This document shows positions 50,416 to 60,525 of a stretch of 64,000 nucleotides of DNA, one piece after another. Within the stretch, counting starts at the first letter, position 1, and every line of letters begins with the position of its first letter. A program made the translations under genes and the position numbers. The notes under the pieces are model-generated. The model did no database searches. It was given only the letters and a program-made list of their open reading frames with translations, and was not told the origin of the DNA. Source of the DNA: JAJPHI01 sp035541875 (lineage in GTDB: Bacteria > Desulfobacterota > Binatia > Binatales > Binataceae); the NCBI GenBank assembly GCA_035541875.1, contig DATKML010000052.1, positions 24,263 through 88,262 of the forward strand, given 5' to 3'.

Positions 50416-51993
50416 TTAATGCGCAGCCGCGGCGGCCGCTGGACTCTTCGGCCGGCGGATAAAAAGCACCGCCGGCGCGATAATGAAGAAAATCCACGAA
50501 AGCATCCGGAAGTCGTCGAGGAAGGATAGCACCGACGCTTGCCGTTGGACCTCGCCATAAATCATCCCAACGAATGGGGTTGAACCCTGTTGCGTGGTCG
50601 AGGCGCCTAAAGCAGCGATCCCGTTCATGTGCGCCATCGCGCTCAGCCGGAACGGATCGACATGCCCTGCGAGGTAATTCTGATGGACCTGCGAATTGAT
50701 CGAGAGCATCGCCACGAGGATCGCGATACCCACACTGCCGCCCACGGTTCGCACCATGTTGAAGAGTCCCGAGGCGTTGCCCATCTGCTCCTTCGGTACA
50801 GCGCTGAGGCTCAAGGTCGTCAGAGGGATGAAAATGAGCCCCGACCCGATACCGCGCAAGAGTCCCGGCAAGGCGATATTCCAGAAATCGATCTGCGCAT
50901 AGAAGTTCGCCATGTAGGTAGTGCCGGTTCCGGCAGCGAGGCATCCCAAGGCCACCAGAAAACGCGGATCGAGCTTGTTGAACAGCCGCCCCGCCGCCAT
51001 GATCGAGAGGAACGTGCCGATACTTTGAATCGATAGCACTTCTCCCGCGAGGATCGGCGTGTAGCCCGAGATTTGCTGGCAAAAGAGCGGAATCAGCACG
51101 AACGTCGAGTACATCGCGAACATCACGATCGTTGTAATCACTGTGCCGACGGCGAAGTCGCGATTGTTCAGGACGTGCAGGTCAACGATCGGCTCCTTGG
51201 TGTGTAACTCGCGAATCGTGAAAAGAATCAGCGCGATAACGCCGATGATGGTCAGCCAGATGATCACGTTCGAGTTGAACCAGTCGAGCCTATCGCCCCG
51301 ATCCAGCATGATCTGCAACGTTGCGATGCCAAGAACCAGGTAGCTTAGTCCCCACCAATCGATACGCTTGATCCCGCGGCGAATATATTCCGGGTCGTGG
51401 ACGAAGATAGCGACCATCACGAACGCCATCAGACCCGTCGGCACGTTGATATAGAAGATCCAGCGCCAGCTGTAGTTATCGGTAATCCATCCGCCGAGTG
51501 TGGGACCCATGACCGGCGCGAGCATCATACCGAGGCCCCAGACCGCCATCGCCGTGGCCTGTTCTTCAGGCGGAAAGGTCTCCATCAGAATCGCCTGCGA
51601 GAGCGGCATCATCGCACCGCCGCCAAAGCCCTGAAGCACCCGGAACAGCACCAGGATATGCAGGTTGGGGGAGGCTCCCGCGGCCAGAGAGCTGCCCACG
51701 AAGAGCAGAATACAGAAGCTGAAGAAGCGTTTGCGGCCGAAGTAGGCGCTGCACCATCCGGTGAGCGGAATCACGATTCCAGTCGCCACGATGTAAGAAG
51801 TCAGCACCCACGCAGCCTCATCGACGTCGGCCGAGAGACTCCCGCGGATATGGAGGAGCGACACATTGGCGATCGTCGTGTCGAGGACCTCCATCACGGT
51901 CGCAAGCATGACCGCGACGGCGATGAGCCATTTGTTGGAGCTTGCCGCCTTGGTCTCAACCGTGGTGGAAGCCTGATCAGGCGCAGCCGCCAT
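50416..51993 (-). CDS. DHA2-family multidrug MFS efflux transporter (EmrB-like)
   Basis: 525 residues, about 14 membrane segments. MEVLDTTIANVSLLHIRGSL (D-x-x-T-I-x-N), LTGWCSAYFGRKRFFSFCILLF and GPTLGGWITDNYSWRWIFYINVPTG are DHA2 motifs. Exports drugs or metabolites using the proton gradient, normally with an EmrA-type adaptor, which is not seen here. Convergent with the anti-sigma gene (9-base gap). Confidence 0.94.
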   Translation of the reverse strand: MAAAPDQASTTVETKAASSNKWLIAVAVMLATVMEVLDTTIANVSLLHIRGSLSADVDEAAWVLTSYIVATGIVIPLTGWCSAYFGRKRFFSFCILLFVGSSLAAGASPNLHILVLFRVLQGFGGGAMMPLSQAILMETFPPEEQATAMAVWGLGMMLAPVMGPTLGGWITDNYSWRWIFYINVPTGLMAFVMVAIFVHDPEYIRRGIKRIDWWGLSYLVLGIATLQIMLDRGDRLDWFNSNVIIWLTIIGVIALILFTIRELHTKEPIVDLHVLNNRDFAVGTVITTIVMFAMYSTFVLIPLFCQQISGYTPILAGEVLSIQSIGTFLSIMAAGRLFNKLDPRFLVALGCLAAGTGTTYMANFYAQIDFWNIALPGLLRGIGSGLIFIPLTTLSLSAVPKEQMGNASGLFNMVRTVGGSVGIAILVAMLSINSQVHQNYLAGHVDPFRLSAMAHMNGIAALGASTTQQGSTPFVGMIYGEVQRQASVLSFLDDFRMLSWIFFIIAPAVLFIRRPKSPAAAAAAH

Positions 51994-52140
51994 CGCTAGT
52001 CGAACCCGCCTCCGCGTTGAGGTTGGCTATCGTTGAACTTCAAGTTGTTTCCCCGAACCGAAGAAATAATTTGCTCAGGAAACAATCATCTATGCAAGCC
52101 CCGCTGATATCTCGCTTAAGCCGCGCTAGGATTAACCGGC

Positions 52141-52722
52141 ATGGCTGGATGGAATAACCTCGATTACGTCATCGTCGCGATTATTGCCCTAGGGGCACTC
52201 TACGGCCTCGGTCGTGGGGTGCTCAGAATGACAACGTCGATAGTGTCGCTCGCCGTGGCTACAGCAGCCGCCTCGTCCTGGCACAGCCGCGCCGCCGACT
52301 TGATCCAACAGCATGTTACCACAACACCGGGGGTAAGTTCGGTACTCGGCTATATCGTAGTGTTCGTCTTGGTATCGATTGCGATCGGCATCGCCGGGCG
52401 CCGGCTCGTCGCGCTGGTTCGACTGGCGAACCTCAATATTGTTGATCGCCTCGGAGGAGCCGTCTTTGGCGCGGGCCTGGCCGTGGTCTTCGTCGGGATC
52501 GATCTCATGGTGCTTACCGCTTTGCTGCCACCGGACTCGACGCTTCTGCGCGATTCACGGCTCGCGCCGACGGTGACCGCCTACAATGAAACGCTGCTCA
52601 ATTATGTGCCGCCCGAGGCGATGAAGGCTTACCAGCAGAAGCGGGAAGAGCTTTTGCGCTATTGGAATGAGCACAAAGAGAATCCCGCTGGCGATGCGAA
52701 AGGCACTGCCAGCGGGACTTAG
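52141..52722 (+). CDS. CvpA-family inner-membrane protein
   Basis: 193 residues with about four membrane segments: MAGWNNLDYVIVAIIALGALYGLGRGVLR is the conserved N-terminus of the CvpA/colicin V production family, followed by VLGYIVVFVLVSIAIGIAG and VDRLGGAVFGAGLAVVFVGI. Role in membrane homeostasis; exact function unknown. Divergent from the DHA2 transporter. Confidence 0.88.
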   Translation: MAGWNNLDYVIVAIIALGALYGLGRGVLRMTTSIVSLAVATAAASSWHSRAADLIQQHVTTTPGVSSVLGYIVVFVLVSIAIGIAGRRLVALVRLANLNIVDRLGGAVFGAGLAVVFVGIDLMVLTALLPPDSTLLRDSRLAPTVTAYNETLLNYVPPEAMKAYQQKREELLRYWNEHKENPAGDAKGTASGT

Positions 52723-52741
52723 TTTCGTTTCCTAATCACGT

Positions 52742-53074
52742 TTAAGCGATAGCGTTATCGACGGCCTTCACCAGATGGGCCTTGGGCACCGCTCCGACAA
52801 TCTGATCCTTCACCTCTCCACCTTTGACGATCAGAAGGTTGGGGATACCACGGACGCCAAAACGCTGCGGCGCCATCGGATTGTCATCGACATTGACCTT
52901 AACCACCTTCAGGCGGCCGGCGTACTCGCCCGCGAGCTGATCGAGCATCGGCGCAATTGCTTTGCACGGTCCGCACCACGGCGCCCAAAAATCGACCAAC
53001 ACCGGGGTCGCCGACTTCATCACTTCCTGATCAAAGCTCGCATCGGTCACATGGACTACGTTATCGGCAGCCAT
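52742..53074 (-). CDS. trxA: Thioredoxin
   Basis: 110 residues. Active site WCGPC (Cys34, Cys37) in VDFWAPWCGPCKAIAPML, cis-Pro in GIPNLLIVKGGEV. Canonical length without a signal peptide, so cytoplasmic disulfide reductase. Convergent with CvpA; followed (minus strand order) downstream of the zinc-ribbon gene. Confidence 0.97.
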   Translation of the reverse strand: MAADNVVHVTDASFDQEVMKSATPVLVDFWAPWCGPCKAIAPMLDQLAGEYAGRLKVVKVNVDDNPMAPQRFGVRGIPNLLIVKGGEVKDQIVGAVPKAHLVKAVDNAIA

Positions 53075-53139
53075 AGATAGTTCTCCTTAAGCAGATAATT
53101 CAAAATAGGGGCGGCCCCCTACACAGTCAAGGTGAAGTT

Positions 53140-53373
53140 CTAGTGGCTGTGGCCGCCGCCGCCACAGCATCCACCGCCGCCACCTCGCATCGGGGGAGCG
53201 CTGCCGACTGATTTGCTCTCGCCGCTGCGCGCCGAGGCGAAAACGGACAATTCGCGGCTCAGATGGTCGCCGCTATGGCATGACGGGCACTCGGCATCTT
53301 CGTCGTGTCCGGCACGGACCAGCGTTTCAAACAATGTTTCGCAATCGCTGCAATGGAATTCGTAGATCGGCAT
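53140..53373 (-). CDS. FmdB-type zinc-ribbon protein
   Basis: 77 residues. MPIYEFHCSDCETLFETL and DAECPSCHSGD provide two CxxC knuckles of the FmdB/CxxC_CxxC_SSSS zinc-ribbon family; the tail MRGGGGGCCGGGGHSH is a Gly/Cys/His stretch that could bind metal. Role unknown (regulatory by name only). Between epimerase and thioredoxin. Confidence 0.88.
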   Translation of the reverse strand: MPIYEFHCSDCETLFETLVRAGHDEDAECPSCHSGDHLSRELSVFASARSGESKSVGSAPPMRGGGGGCCGGGGHSH

Positions 53374-53404
53374 ACCTTTAAGCTTAGTGTCACGACGCGA
53401 TTTT

Positions 53405-53812
53405 TCAATGCTCGTCGAAGGGCTGCGCGTACTCGACCAAGACCCCGCGCGCCGCCTTCGGATGGAGAAAGCAGATCATTCCTGCTAGTCCGGGGCGCGG
53501 CTTCTGATCGATGAGCTGAATCCCTTTGCTTTTCGCGCCCTCGAGCTCCTTCTCGACGTCCTCGGTCTCAAAGCAGACGTGATGGAGTCCGCCGCCTCGC
53601 TTGGTGAGGAATTTGCCGACCCCGTTCTCGGGATTGATCGGCTCCAACAGCTCGATCTCGGTCTCGCCTGCCTGAAGCAGGGCCGCTTTGACGCCCTGAT
53701 CCTGCACGACCATTGACTTCGTCAGATGAAGCCCGAGCGTATCGCGCCACAGCGTCATCGCCTCGTCGAGATTGGGAACAACTACTCCCACGTGATGAAT
53801 CTTCTTTAACAC
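53405..53812 (-). CDS. mce: Methylmalonyl-CoA epimerase
   Basis: 135 residues, single VOC domain pair. KKIHHVGVVVPNLDEAMTLW, ELLEPINPENGVGKFLTKRGGGLHHVCFE and HPKAARGVLVEYAQP contain the metal His/Gln/Glu positions. Interconverts (2R)/(2S)-methylmalonyl-CoA in propionate metabolism. The mutase is not in the window. Confidence 0.94.
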   Translation of the reverse strand: MLKKIHHVGVVVPNLDEAMTLWRDTLGLHLTKSMVVQDQGVKAALLQAGETEIELLEPINPENGVGKFLTKRGGGLHHVCFETEDVEKELEGAKSKGIQLIDQKPRPGLAGMICFLHPKAARGVLVEYAQPFDEH

Positions 53813-53858
53813 TCGATCCTCCGCTAGACGGTCTATTGCGGCGCCTTAAGCCGATCGC

Positions 53859-55268
53859 TCATTGCGGAAGCTCTTTGATTGCCGGGGGCTTCCACGAGCC
53901 ATCCAGAATCGAAGGTGCATATTCCTTTGGCCAATACAGGCGCAGCATCGGGATGAAATCGGCTTTGGGAGCGGGCAGCCAATTGGGTTCCTTCTCGGTC
54001 CCCGGCGAGTCGGCCTGCAGGTAGAGATCGACCGATCCATCCGCATTGGTCACGAACTGGTTCCGCTGACTAAGCGTATAACGATTCAGCGAGTTGGGCA
54101 CGAAGAAATAGTGGCTGTCGTACATAGTAAGCGACCAGAAGCCATGGACAGGCGGCATCTGGCCCTTGGCGAAGTGCATCACGTATTTCTTCGATGCGCC
54201 GTCGTAGTGCTTTCCGTTCACGTCCACTCTTGAGGTCGGATAGATGGCGTCCTGCGGTCGATTTGCGCCGAGACCGATCGCTGTGACCAGAGCCCGTTGC
54301 GTGTAATCGGTGACGTAAAGGCCGATATTCTTCGTGATCACAACCCAGCCATTCACGGGTTTGATGTGTCGAAAGAGCTCCATGATCTTGACCATGGCAA
54401 GCTTCGGCACCGTCTTGACCAACTCTTCGTCGAGAAGTCCGAGCTTGCTCGCGTCAAAGTCCTGTCCCGGCACCAGACCGATCTTCGCCATCTTCGCTAC
54501 GATCGGAGCGTCGGCTGCGGCCGGTGGATTATCCTTCATCAGCTTCGCCAAGTAGGTGAAGTAGGTGACGGTATCCATCGCATCAACCTGGTCGCGCACG
54601 GCCTTTTTCATGTCGAGGGTGGCATCAACTTCAGCAGGAGGCGGAGTGTAGCTTTTGCCGTACGAACCCAGAGGAACGACCGAGAACTTATCCTGCAGGT
54701 CGTGTACCGCCTGGTAGTCTTCCGGCGTGCCCGTGCAATAGATCCGTCCGAGCATCCAGACGATCCCCGTGGGCGATTTCAGCTCCTTCACTCCATCGGG
54801 AAGTTTGCCGGACCAGCCGGGACCTGTGATCGCGTACTGCTGAGCCTTACCGCCCGTCGTGCGCTTGCCCGGAACGGTAAAGACATCGGTCCATCCGTCG
54901 AGCATCGGGAGCAGATAATAACGATCGCCCATATCCGGGACGCTTAGAATCCACGGCTCCTTCGAGACATCGAGCCACACGATGGTGTAGAGGGTGTCGG
55001 CGTTGGGGGCCGTCACGCTGTGATCGTCCACCGCCGGATAGGTCCGCAGCTTGATCAGCTGGCCCATCGGGGCTCGTGTGGGTCCCGCCTCGGCGACGTT
55101 GGTCAGCACCTTGCGCGTCATATCCATCGTTACCAGCGGGTAACCGTAGATGTAGGCTTCGGTCGCGATATCGAGGACGTCTTCCGCCGCAGCGATACGG
55201 CTTGTAAAGGCCTCAAGTGCAAAAAGCATCAGTGCTGAGAGGAGTGCGATTCGGGCACTGCGATTCAT
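53859..55268 (-). CDS. Exported DUF1254/DUF1214 protein
   Basis: 469 residues from ATG 55268. Signal peptide ARIALLSALMLFALEAFTSRIAAA. DUF1254 (about 30-170: ATEAYIYGYPLVTMDMTRKVL, TLYTIVWLDVSKEPWILSVPD) and DUF1214 (about 320-460: DVNGKHYDGASKKYVMHFAKGQMPPVHGFWSLTMYD). Widespread pair of unknown function, probably periplasmic. The longer frame from 55313 lacks a start context. Confidence 0.88.
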   Translation of the reverse strand: MNRSARIALLSALMLFALEAFTSRIAAAEDVLDIATEAYIYGYPLVTMDMTRKVLTNVAEAGPTRAPMGQLIKLRTYPAVDDHSVTAPNADTLYTIVWLDVSKEPWILSVPDMGDRYYLLPMLDGWTDVFTVPGKRTTGGKAQQYAITGPGWSGKLPDGVKELKSPTGIVWMLGRIYCTGTPEDYQAVHDLQDKFSVVPLGSYGKSYTPPPAEVDATLDMKKAVRDQVDAMDTVTYFTYLAKLMKDNPPAAADAPIVAKMAKIGLVPGQDFDASKLGLLDEELVKTVPKLAMVKIMELFRHIKPVNGWVVITKNIGLYVTDYTQRALVTAIGLGANRPQDAIYPTSRVDVNGKHYDGASKKYVMHFAKGQMPPVHGFWSLTMYDSHYFFVPNSLNRYTLSQRNQFVTNADGSVDLYLQADSPGTEKEPNWLPAPKADFIPMLRLYWPKEYAPSILDGSWKPPAIKELPQ

Positions 55269-55442
55269 GTTGATTTTGGTCGAGTCCAAGTGCTGGTTGT
55301 CCCTTCCGCGCATCGCGCGTCGTACTAGGGGAGAGGTTGCTCTCGGTTCCGCTGAATGGTTTCTATGCGAAATCAGCAGGCGATGAAATAGGACTTAAGT
55401 CTCTCGTCAAAATTGGTTCAGGACAGACGTAGCGAGTGGGAG

Positions 55443-57869
55443 TTAGCCCGCCGTATGATTCTGGCAGACCTGTTTTTGCAGTCCGTCCCAGCGCGATTTC
55501 ATGGCAGGAGATCCAAGATTCGGATGCTCGCCACGCGTCACCGTAAGCTTATTGCAGGCGTTGGCGGCGTTGCCCTCCAGCGCGAAGATCTCAGCCATAT
55601 GGTACTTCGATTCGTAGAACAGCGGATCGGATTCCGCAGCCACTGATTCGACCCGCGTCCATAGATCGAGCGCGTTGCGATAGTTCTTGCTGTTCTGCGC
55701 GATCTGGGCGAGACCAGCGTTGGCATCGGGCGATCCGGGATCGGCCTTTACGATCTGATTAAAAATCACGGTGCCGCGCTCCGTATCATTCATCGCGAGG
55801 TAGGCCTGACCGAGAATCGAGAGTGTTCCGGTCAGATTCTTGGTTGGTATTTTGCCGTCATTAACCAGCTTCTCGAAAAAGCCATAGGTCAAAGCCGTCA
55901 GACGCGCATCAGCCACGTAGCCCGTATGATCCCCCGCCGCGAGCTTGGTTTGCGCCGATTGCCAGAAATCCAGCCCGATTTCCTTCATATAGTCGACATC
56001 AGCGGGGACCGTCGCGCGCGCCACCAAGGCTTGTACATCGCGTTCCAGTGCGGCGTAGTCGCCGATCTTATCGAGTGCGGTCAGTCGCCACTCCGTGGTC
56101 TGATTGAAATGCTCCTTCATCGCCGGATACTGCGTCTCGAAGCCGGCGAGAATAGTCGCTATCTCACGATAATCGGGGTTGGGCTCGCTCTCCAGCAGTG
56201 TCGCCAGCATATAGGTCGCTCGTCCGCGACTGTCGTGCAGGACCTTGCGCTGCGTCGGAGTGGCATCGCGTTCCGCTTCCGGCTCCAGAGCCAATGCCTC
56301 GCGGAGCGCCTTGATAGCCGACGCACGCACGGCCGCATCAGTGCCGTTGGCCGGCTGCTTGTTTCCTGATCGGGGAGCTTCGAGCAGCTTGCCGCCGAGC
56401 GCCTGGTAGTACGCATCGGCAGCGTTGAAGCGCGCGGTAAATTCGTAGTCGGGATTTCCCACGACCTGTTCATACTGCTTGGCTGCGCCGACGAAATCCT
56501 TCTGTTTCTGCAACCGCTCCGCGAGCCGGAAACGTGCCTCGAAGGCGTAGTTTCCCTTCGGGTAGTTCTTAAGATAATCCTCCGCGCCCGCCACCCACTC
56601 CTTTTCGAGTGACGTGTTGGTCATCCCGCTGCGCTCCCATTGGATACGCGGAATCTTGTAGCGCATGTAAGCGGCCCATGGTGCATCGGGATTATTGGGT
56701 TGCGCCGCAATTTCATCGGCGATCTTCTGCACCATGTCGATCCGGCCCTGGGTGTAATAGAGGTCTGCCGCGTATCGATAGGCCTTCGGATATTTGCCGC
56801 TCTTGGCTGCCTCCCAGTAGTACTTTGCGGCTTCGGCATTCTGACGCTTGTAATAGAGGACGTTCGCCAGGTACCAGCTCTCGAATGGATCGTTGTATGA
56901 GCCAAAATCCGCGACCGGATCGTTAGCGTATTGTGCCGCTGACGCTACGGCGATCGCCCATCCGTCCTTGTCGTTTTCCCGCGCGCGAGCGTAGTCGACG
57001 ATCTCGCGATGGAGATCGGCGCGCTTGGTCGGATCGGTGGCGGCAGCCTCCGCGTGGAAGAGATCGCGCAGATGGAGCATCTCCATCCCGTTCTTCTCCG
57101 CTTGGGTTGGCGCGTGCTGGGCTAGATGGGCCGAAAGGCTCTGCGCCTCGCTGGTCTTGCCCATCGCGGCATAGGTGGTCGCGAGCCCCTGCTCGGCCGC
57201 CTGATACTGTTTGCTGCCGGGCGCATCCTGCATGATTTTCTTGAAATCGGCGATCGCCTTCGCGTACTCGCTATGGTCGTACTTGCCCAACTCGCGTTCG
57301 GCAAAAGCACGCCCCAGCAGATTTTCGCGCACAAGTTCCGGTGACAGGATCAGCAACGAGCTGTCCGTGAACCCATCGATCGCCTGATTGAGCAGCTGCT
57401 TTGCTCTGGCCGGCTCATTGGCATAAATCGACGCGCCTTCGAAGCGCAGCCACGAAAGCGGATAGAGCGCGCGCAACGCCAGTTGTTCGGGCTGGTCGTA
57501 ATCGCAGGTTCCACCCTGATCGATCCTCTCGATACAGGCGTCCTTCTGCTTCTGGTAGGTGCGGTACACGCGGTCGAGCATCCCTTCGAGCCGCTCATAG
57601 GTGCCGGCAATATCGCCACGTGTGGGCTTTTCCTGTTCGACGATACGAGCGAATTCGGTTTCGGCCTGATCGAGTTCATCGATCACGTCGCTAGCTGCCT
57701 GCGGATTGTTCACACCGGAACTGACGCGCGGTTCGAGTTCGTTCAGGCGGCGATTCAAATCGCCAAGGCTTTGCGCCCAGGCCGCGACAACGCTGCCCAA
57801 AAAGAGACCCACGCCGAGAATGAGGGTTGTTTTGATCAGGCGGCGATAATGCCGCGATTCCGCACTCAT
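55443..57869 (-). CDS. Membrane-anchored tetratricopeptide-repeat protein
   Basis: 808 residues. One N-terminal membrane segment (TTLILGVGLFLGSVVAAWAQ) then TPR-like helical repeats for almost the whole length (LLGRAFAERELGKYDHSEYAKAIADFKKIMQDAPGSKQYQAAEQGLA..., LSILGQAYLAMNDTERGTVIFNQIVKADPGS). Two Cys pairs are distant. Large scaffold for protein interactions, probably periplasmic. Family not identified more closely. Confidence 0.82.
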   Translation of the reverse strand: MSAESRHYRRLIKTTLILGVGLFLGSVVAAWAQSLGDLNRRLNELEPRVSSGVNNPQAASDVIDELDQAETEFARIVEQEKPTRGDIAGTYERLEGMLDRVYRTYQKQKDACIERIDQGGTCDYDQPEQLALRALYPLSWLRFEGASIYANEPARAKQLLNQAIDGFTDSSLLILSPELVRENLLGRAFAERELGKYDHSEYAKAIADFKKIMQDAPGSKQYQAAEQGLATTYAAMGKTSEAQSLSAHLAQHAPTQAEKNGMEMLHLRDLFHAEAAATDPTKRADLHREIVDYARARENDKDGWAIAVASAAQYANDPVADFGSYNDPFESWYLANVLYYKRQNAEAAKYYWEAAKSGKYPKAYRYAADLYYTQGRIDMVQKIADEIAAQPNNPDAPWAAYMRYKIPRIQWERSGMTNTSLEKEWVAGAEDYLKNYPKGNYAFEARFRLAERLQKQKDFVGAAKQYEQVVGNPDYEFTARFNAADAYYQALGGKLLEAPRSGNKQPANGTDAAVRASAIKALREALALEPEAERDATPTQRKVLHDSRGRATYMLATLLESEPNPDYREIATILAGFETQYPAMKEHFNQTTEWRLTALDKIGDYAALERDVQALVARATVPADVDYMKEIGLDFWQSAQTKLAAGDHTGYVADARLTALTYGFFEKLVNDGKIPTKNLTGTLSILGQAYLAMNDTERGTVIFNQIVKADPGSPDANAGLAQIAQNSKNYRNALDLWTRVESVAAESDPLFYESKYHMAEIFALEGNAANACNKLTVTRGEHPNLGSPAMKSRWDGLQKQVCQNHTAG

Positions 57870-57952
57870 AGCCGATTAGCCCCGCACCGATGGCCGCCTG
57901 TCCCCCGGCCGCCAAGGTAACGCAGAACTAAAGGATAGCCCGCCCTTTGCCG

Positions 57953-58675
57953 TCAAGGGAACGCGAGCCGGTCTACGGCCTCGAGCACCGCGTCCAGAGT
58001 TGCGACTCGAGCGACTCGTCCATCGATCGCGATACGCGCCGGCGCGTTGGGGTCGATCAGTACGCTCGCGATACCTACGCCTGCTGCTCCGGCGATATCG
58101 AGATGCTCCGAGTCGCCGACGTGAAGCGCCTCGTGCGAAGCGATCCCATGCTTGGCTAATGCCGTTTGGAAGATCTCTGCCGCCGGCTTGGCCCAGCCCG
58201 CCTCCGAGGAGATCGTGATCGATTGAAATTCGTCCTTCAGACCAAGACCGTCGAGAATTCCGTAGAGGCGATAATCGAAGTTCGAGATCATTCCCAGCGC
58301 GAGGCCGCGGTCACGTAGTTGGCCGAGCGTCGATAACGCCATCGGATCGATCTGCCAGGTCGCCGTGCTGCCGAAACGTGCGAACAGCTCCTCGAAATAG
58401 GCGTCGTAGTCGGTGAAAGTCCCGAGACCATGGAAGCTTTCGGCGACCAGCCTGTACCACCATCGCCGTTCGAGATCCCGCAGATCCGCGGCACTATGCC
58501 CCAGCCCAAACGCGAGTCCGGGCGTATGATGGAACACGCGGCGAAACGCGGCATTAACGTCCGCAACCTTGGCGTCGACACCATATTTGCGCGCTACCTC
58601 GGCGTAAGTCGCGCCGACCGGGTTTCGGGTATCGAAGAGCGTTCCGGCCGCATCGAAGAAAACTACTTTCAGCAT
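57953..58675 (-). CDS. HAD-superfamily hydrolase (HDHD3/subfamily IA-like)
   Basis: 240 residues. Motif I FFDAAGTLFDT (the second Asp of DxD is replaced by Ala here: D-A-A-G-T), motif II SNFDYR, motif III KPAAEIFQ and motif IV VGDSEHLDIAGA. In HDHD3-like members DAAGT is normal, so phosphatase activity is still plausible. Minus strand, 5 bases after the VOC gene end. Confidence 0.9.
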   Translation of the reverse strand: MLKVVFFDAAGTLFDTRNPVGATYAEVARKYGVDAKVADVNAAFRRVFHHTPGLAFGLGHSAADLRDLERRWWYRLVAESFHGLGTFTDYDAYFEELFARFGSTATWQIDPMALSTLGQLRDRGLALGMISNFDYRLYGILDGLGLKDEFQSITISSEAGWAKPAAEIFQTALAKHGIASHEALHVGDSEHLDIAGAAGVGIASVLIDPNAPARIAIDGRVARVATLDAVLEAVDRLAFP

Positions 58676-58680
58676 CGGCG

Positions 58681-59577
58681 TTATTCGCTACCCTCGCGCG
58701 GGCCGTTAAGACCATCCCAGACCTGGATCAAGGTGCCGAAGGCCGACTTCGGCGAGATAAAGAACTGCCGCTCCCCGCGATAGTTGGTGTCTTTGCCTAC
58801 AACTCGTATGCCATCGGCGTTGAGCTTGTTCAGGACGCCGTCGAAGTCGCGGACGTCGACCGTAAAATGGTGCATCCCCTCGCCGTGAGTCTCGATAAAT
58901 TTGGCGACGAAGTCATCCTCACCTGCGCCGGGTCCCGAACTTTGGATCAATTCGATTTTGACGCCGTGGACCGCAACCTGCGCCAGCATGAAGTTTCCTT
59001 GCGTTGAACTCTGTACTTGCTCCTGTACCACTTCGGCGCCGAAGTTCTCGACGAAGAAATCGATCGCTTTGGGAATCTCCCGCACCGCAAGCGCGATATG
59101 GTCGAAGCGCACTTCGCCGTCCGGATCGGGTCGGGGAATCGGCTTCTCGTAATCGACCGGCTGCCAAAGCTGGATCAAGGCGCCAAAGGCTGATCGCGGC
59201 GAGAGAAAGGCCGTGCGTGAGCCGTCGGCGAGATCGTACTCATCGACGATACGCACCCCGCGCGCTTTCATCGTAGCGACGATCGGATCGATTCGCTCGA
59301 CTTCGAACGACAGATGGTGCATCCCTTCGCCGCGCTTATTGATGAACGTCGTAATGAAATCCTTGACGCCGGGTAACTCGGCGATAAACTCCACGGCCGT
59401 ACCCCCCAGGTAAAAGTCCTGCCAGAGGAAGCCGCCGCGGGCCTGTTCGCTAATCTGCTTGGGGCTCCGCGGATGGGTGGTGAAGTAACGTTGGAACCAT
59501 TCTATGCCCTGGTCGATTGATCGCGAGGCTATCGAGAAATGATCGAAGCGAATCCGAACTCCCTCAGGCAAACCCAT
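58681..59577 (-). CDS. Double-VOC-domain protein (glyoxalase/HPPD-like)
   Basis: 298 residues, two tandem VOC modules: residues about 8-140 (FDHFSIASRSIDQGIEWF, GMHHLSFEVE) and about 150-290 (RFDHIALAVREIPKAIDFFVENF, GMHHFTVDVRDF). Metal-binding His and Glu occur in both. Related to methylmalonyl-CoA epimerase and dioxygenases; substrate unknown. Confidence 0.87.
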   Translation of the reverse strand: MGLPEGVRIRFDHFSIASRSIDQGIEWFQRYFTTHPRSPKQISEQARGGFLWQDFYLGGTAVEFIAELPGVKDFITTFINKRGEGMHHLSFEVERIDPIVATMKARGVRIVDEYDLADGSRTAFLSPRSAFGALIQLWQPVDYEKPIPRPDPDGEVRFDHIALAVREIPKAIDFFVENFGAEVVQEQVQSSTQGNFMLAQVAVHGVKIELIQSSGPGAGEDDFVAKFIETHGEGMHHFTVDVRDFDGVLNKLNADGIRVVGKDTNYRGERQFFISPKSAFGTLIQVWDGLNGPREGSE

Positions 59578-59755
59578 GAATCAGTTACGTCCTTTCTGGC
59601 AATCCTGGCAGGCTTTCCTTTAGCGCGAATCCATCCGGCCGAATACGAAACGGCCAATCAATTGCGGAATATTCCGGATAATCGAAGGCCATCCGTTGCG
59701 GACCTTGCCGCCCCATACCCGCATCGATTGTGCTGCGCGTGACGTCGCCGGCACG

Positions 59756-60412
59756 TCAAAGAAATTCGAGCCGCGCCTCGACGCGACTCCCCTCGCACGC
59801 CACCACTATATAGCCGCCACCCTTGAACGGCCCTGCGTTGAGCACCGTAGTAGCGCCGATCTTATCGATTCCGGCCGATTCGTGTATGTGGCCTGAGATA
59901 CAAATGTCAGGTTGGACTTCTTCGATAAAGCGGCGTGCCGCGGAACTGCCGACCGCCTTGCCGCCGATTATCCGATCACACTTCGTTTCCAGCGGCGGCG
60001 TATGACATACCATCACGAGCGGCCGCACACCCTCGACGGCTGCATAGCCCTGACGCAGAGCGGCATAGATCTCATCTTCGGTGAACTCGCTGGGCGTCCG
60101 GAACGGCGTCAGATTCGATCCTCCGCAGCCGAAGATCGCGACTCCATCGATAACGGAGCCTGTCCCATGCAGCGCGATTCCCTCGTTTTCGAGAAAGCTG
60201 AAGACCTCTGCTTTGTCGAGATTGCCCGGCAAGGCCATCACCTTTGCGCAGGCCCCCCGAGCCGCATCGACGACGATACGTGCATCCGCCGCACCGCCGA
60301 AGTTGGTGAGGTCACCCGACAGGATCACCAAGTCCGTGTCGCGCATCACCTCGCCCATGCGATCGAGATTGCGCGTCGCCATATGCACATCGCCGAAAGA
60401 GACTATTTTCAT
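59756..60412 (-). CDS. Calcineurin-like metallophosphoesterase
   Basis: 218 residues from ATG 60412. Metal-ligand blocks FGDVHMATRN (Asp-X-His), LSGDLTNFGG (GD), LPGNLDKAEV (GN), VCHTPPLETK (GHxx-like) and ISGHIHESAG (GHxH). Phosphodiester hydrolysis. The frame could be extended to 60493, but the extension lacks fold signal. Divergent from the trmJ-like gene. Confidence 0.9.
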   Translation of the reverse strand: MKIVSFGDVHMATRNLDRMGEVMRDTDLVILSGDLTNFGGAADARIVVDAARGACAKVMALPGNLDKAEVFSFLENEGIALHGTGSVIDGVAIFGCGGSNLTPFRTPSEFTEDEIYAALRQGYAAVEGVRPLVMVCHTPPLETKCDRIIGGKAVGSSAARRFIEEVQPDICISGHIHESAGIDKIGATTVLNAGPFKGGGYIVVACEGSRVEARLEFL

Positions 60413-60525
60413 CCCAAGGGAGCCCCCGAGCTTCTGAAGATACCGCAGCCCGCCTTGGGTCGGTAGCGTTGTTGGATCACGGAACCCCTTCAATGACCCC
60501 GAGGACCTGCCAGAATAAGGTCGCG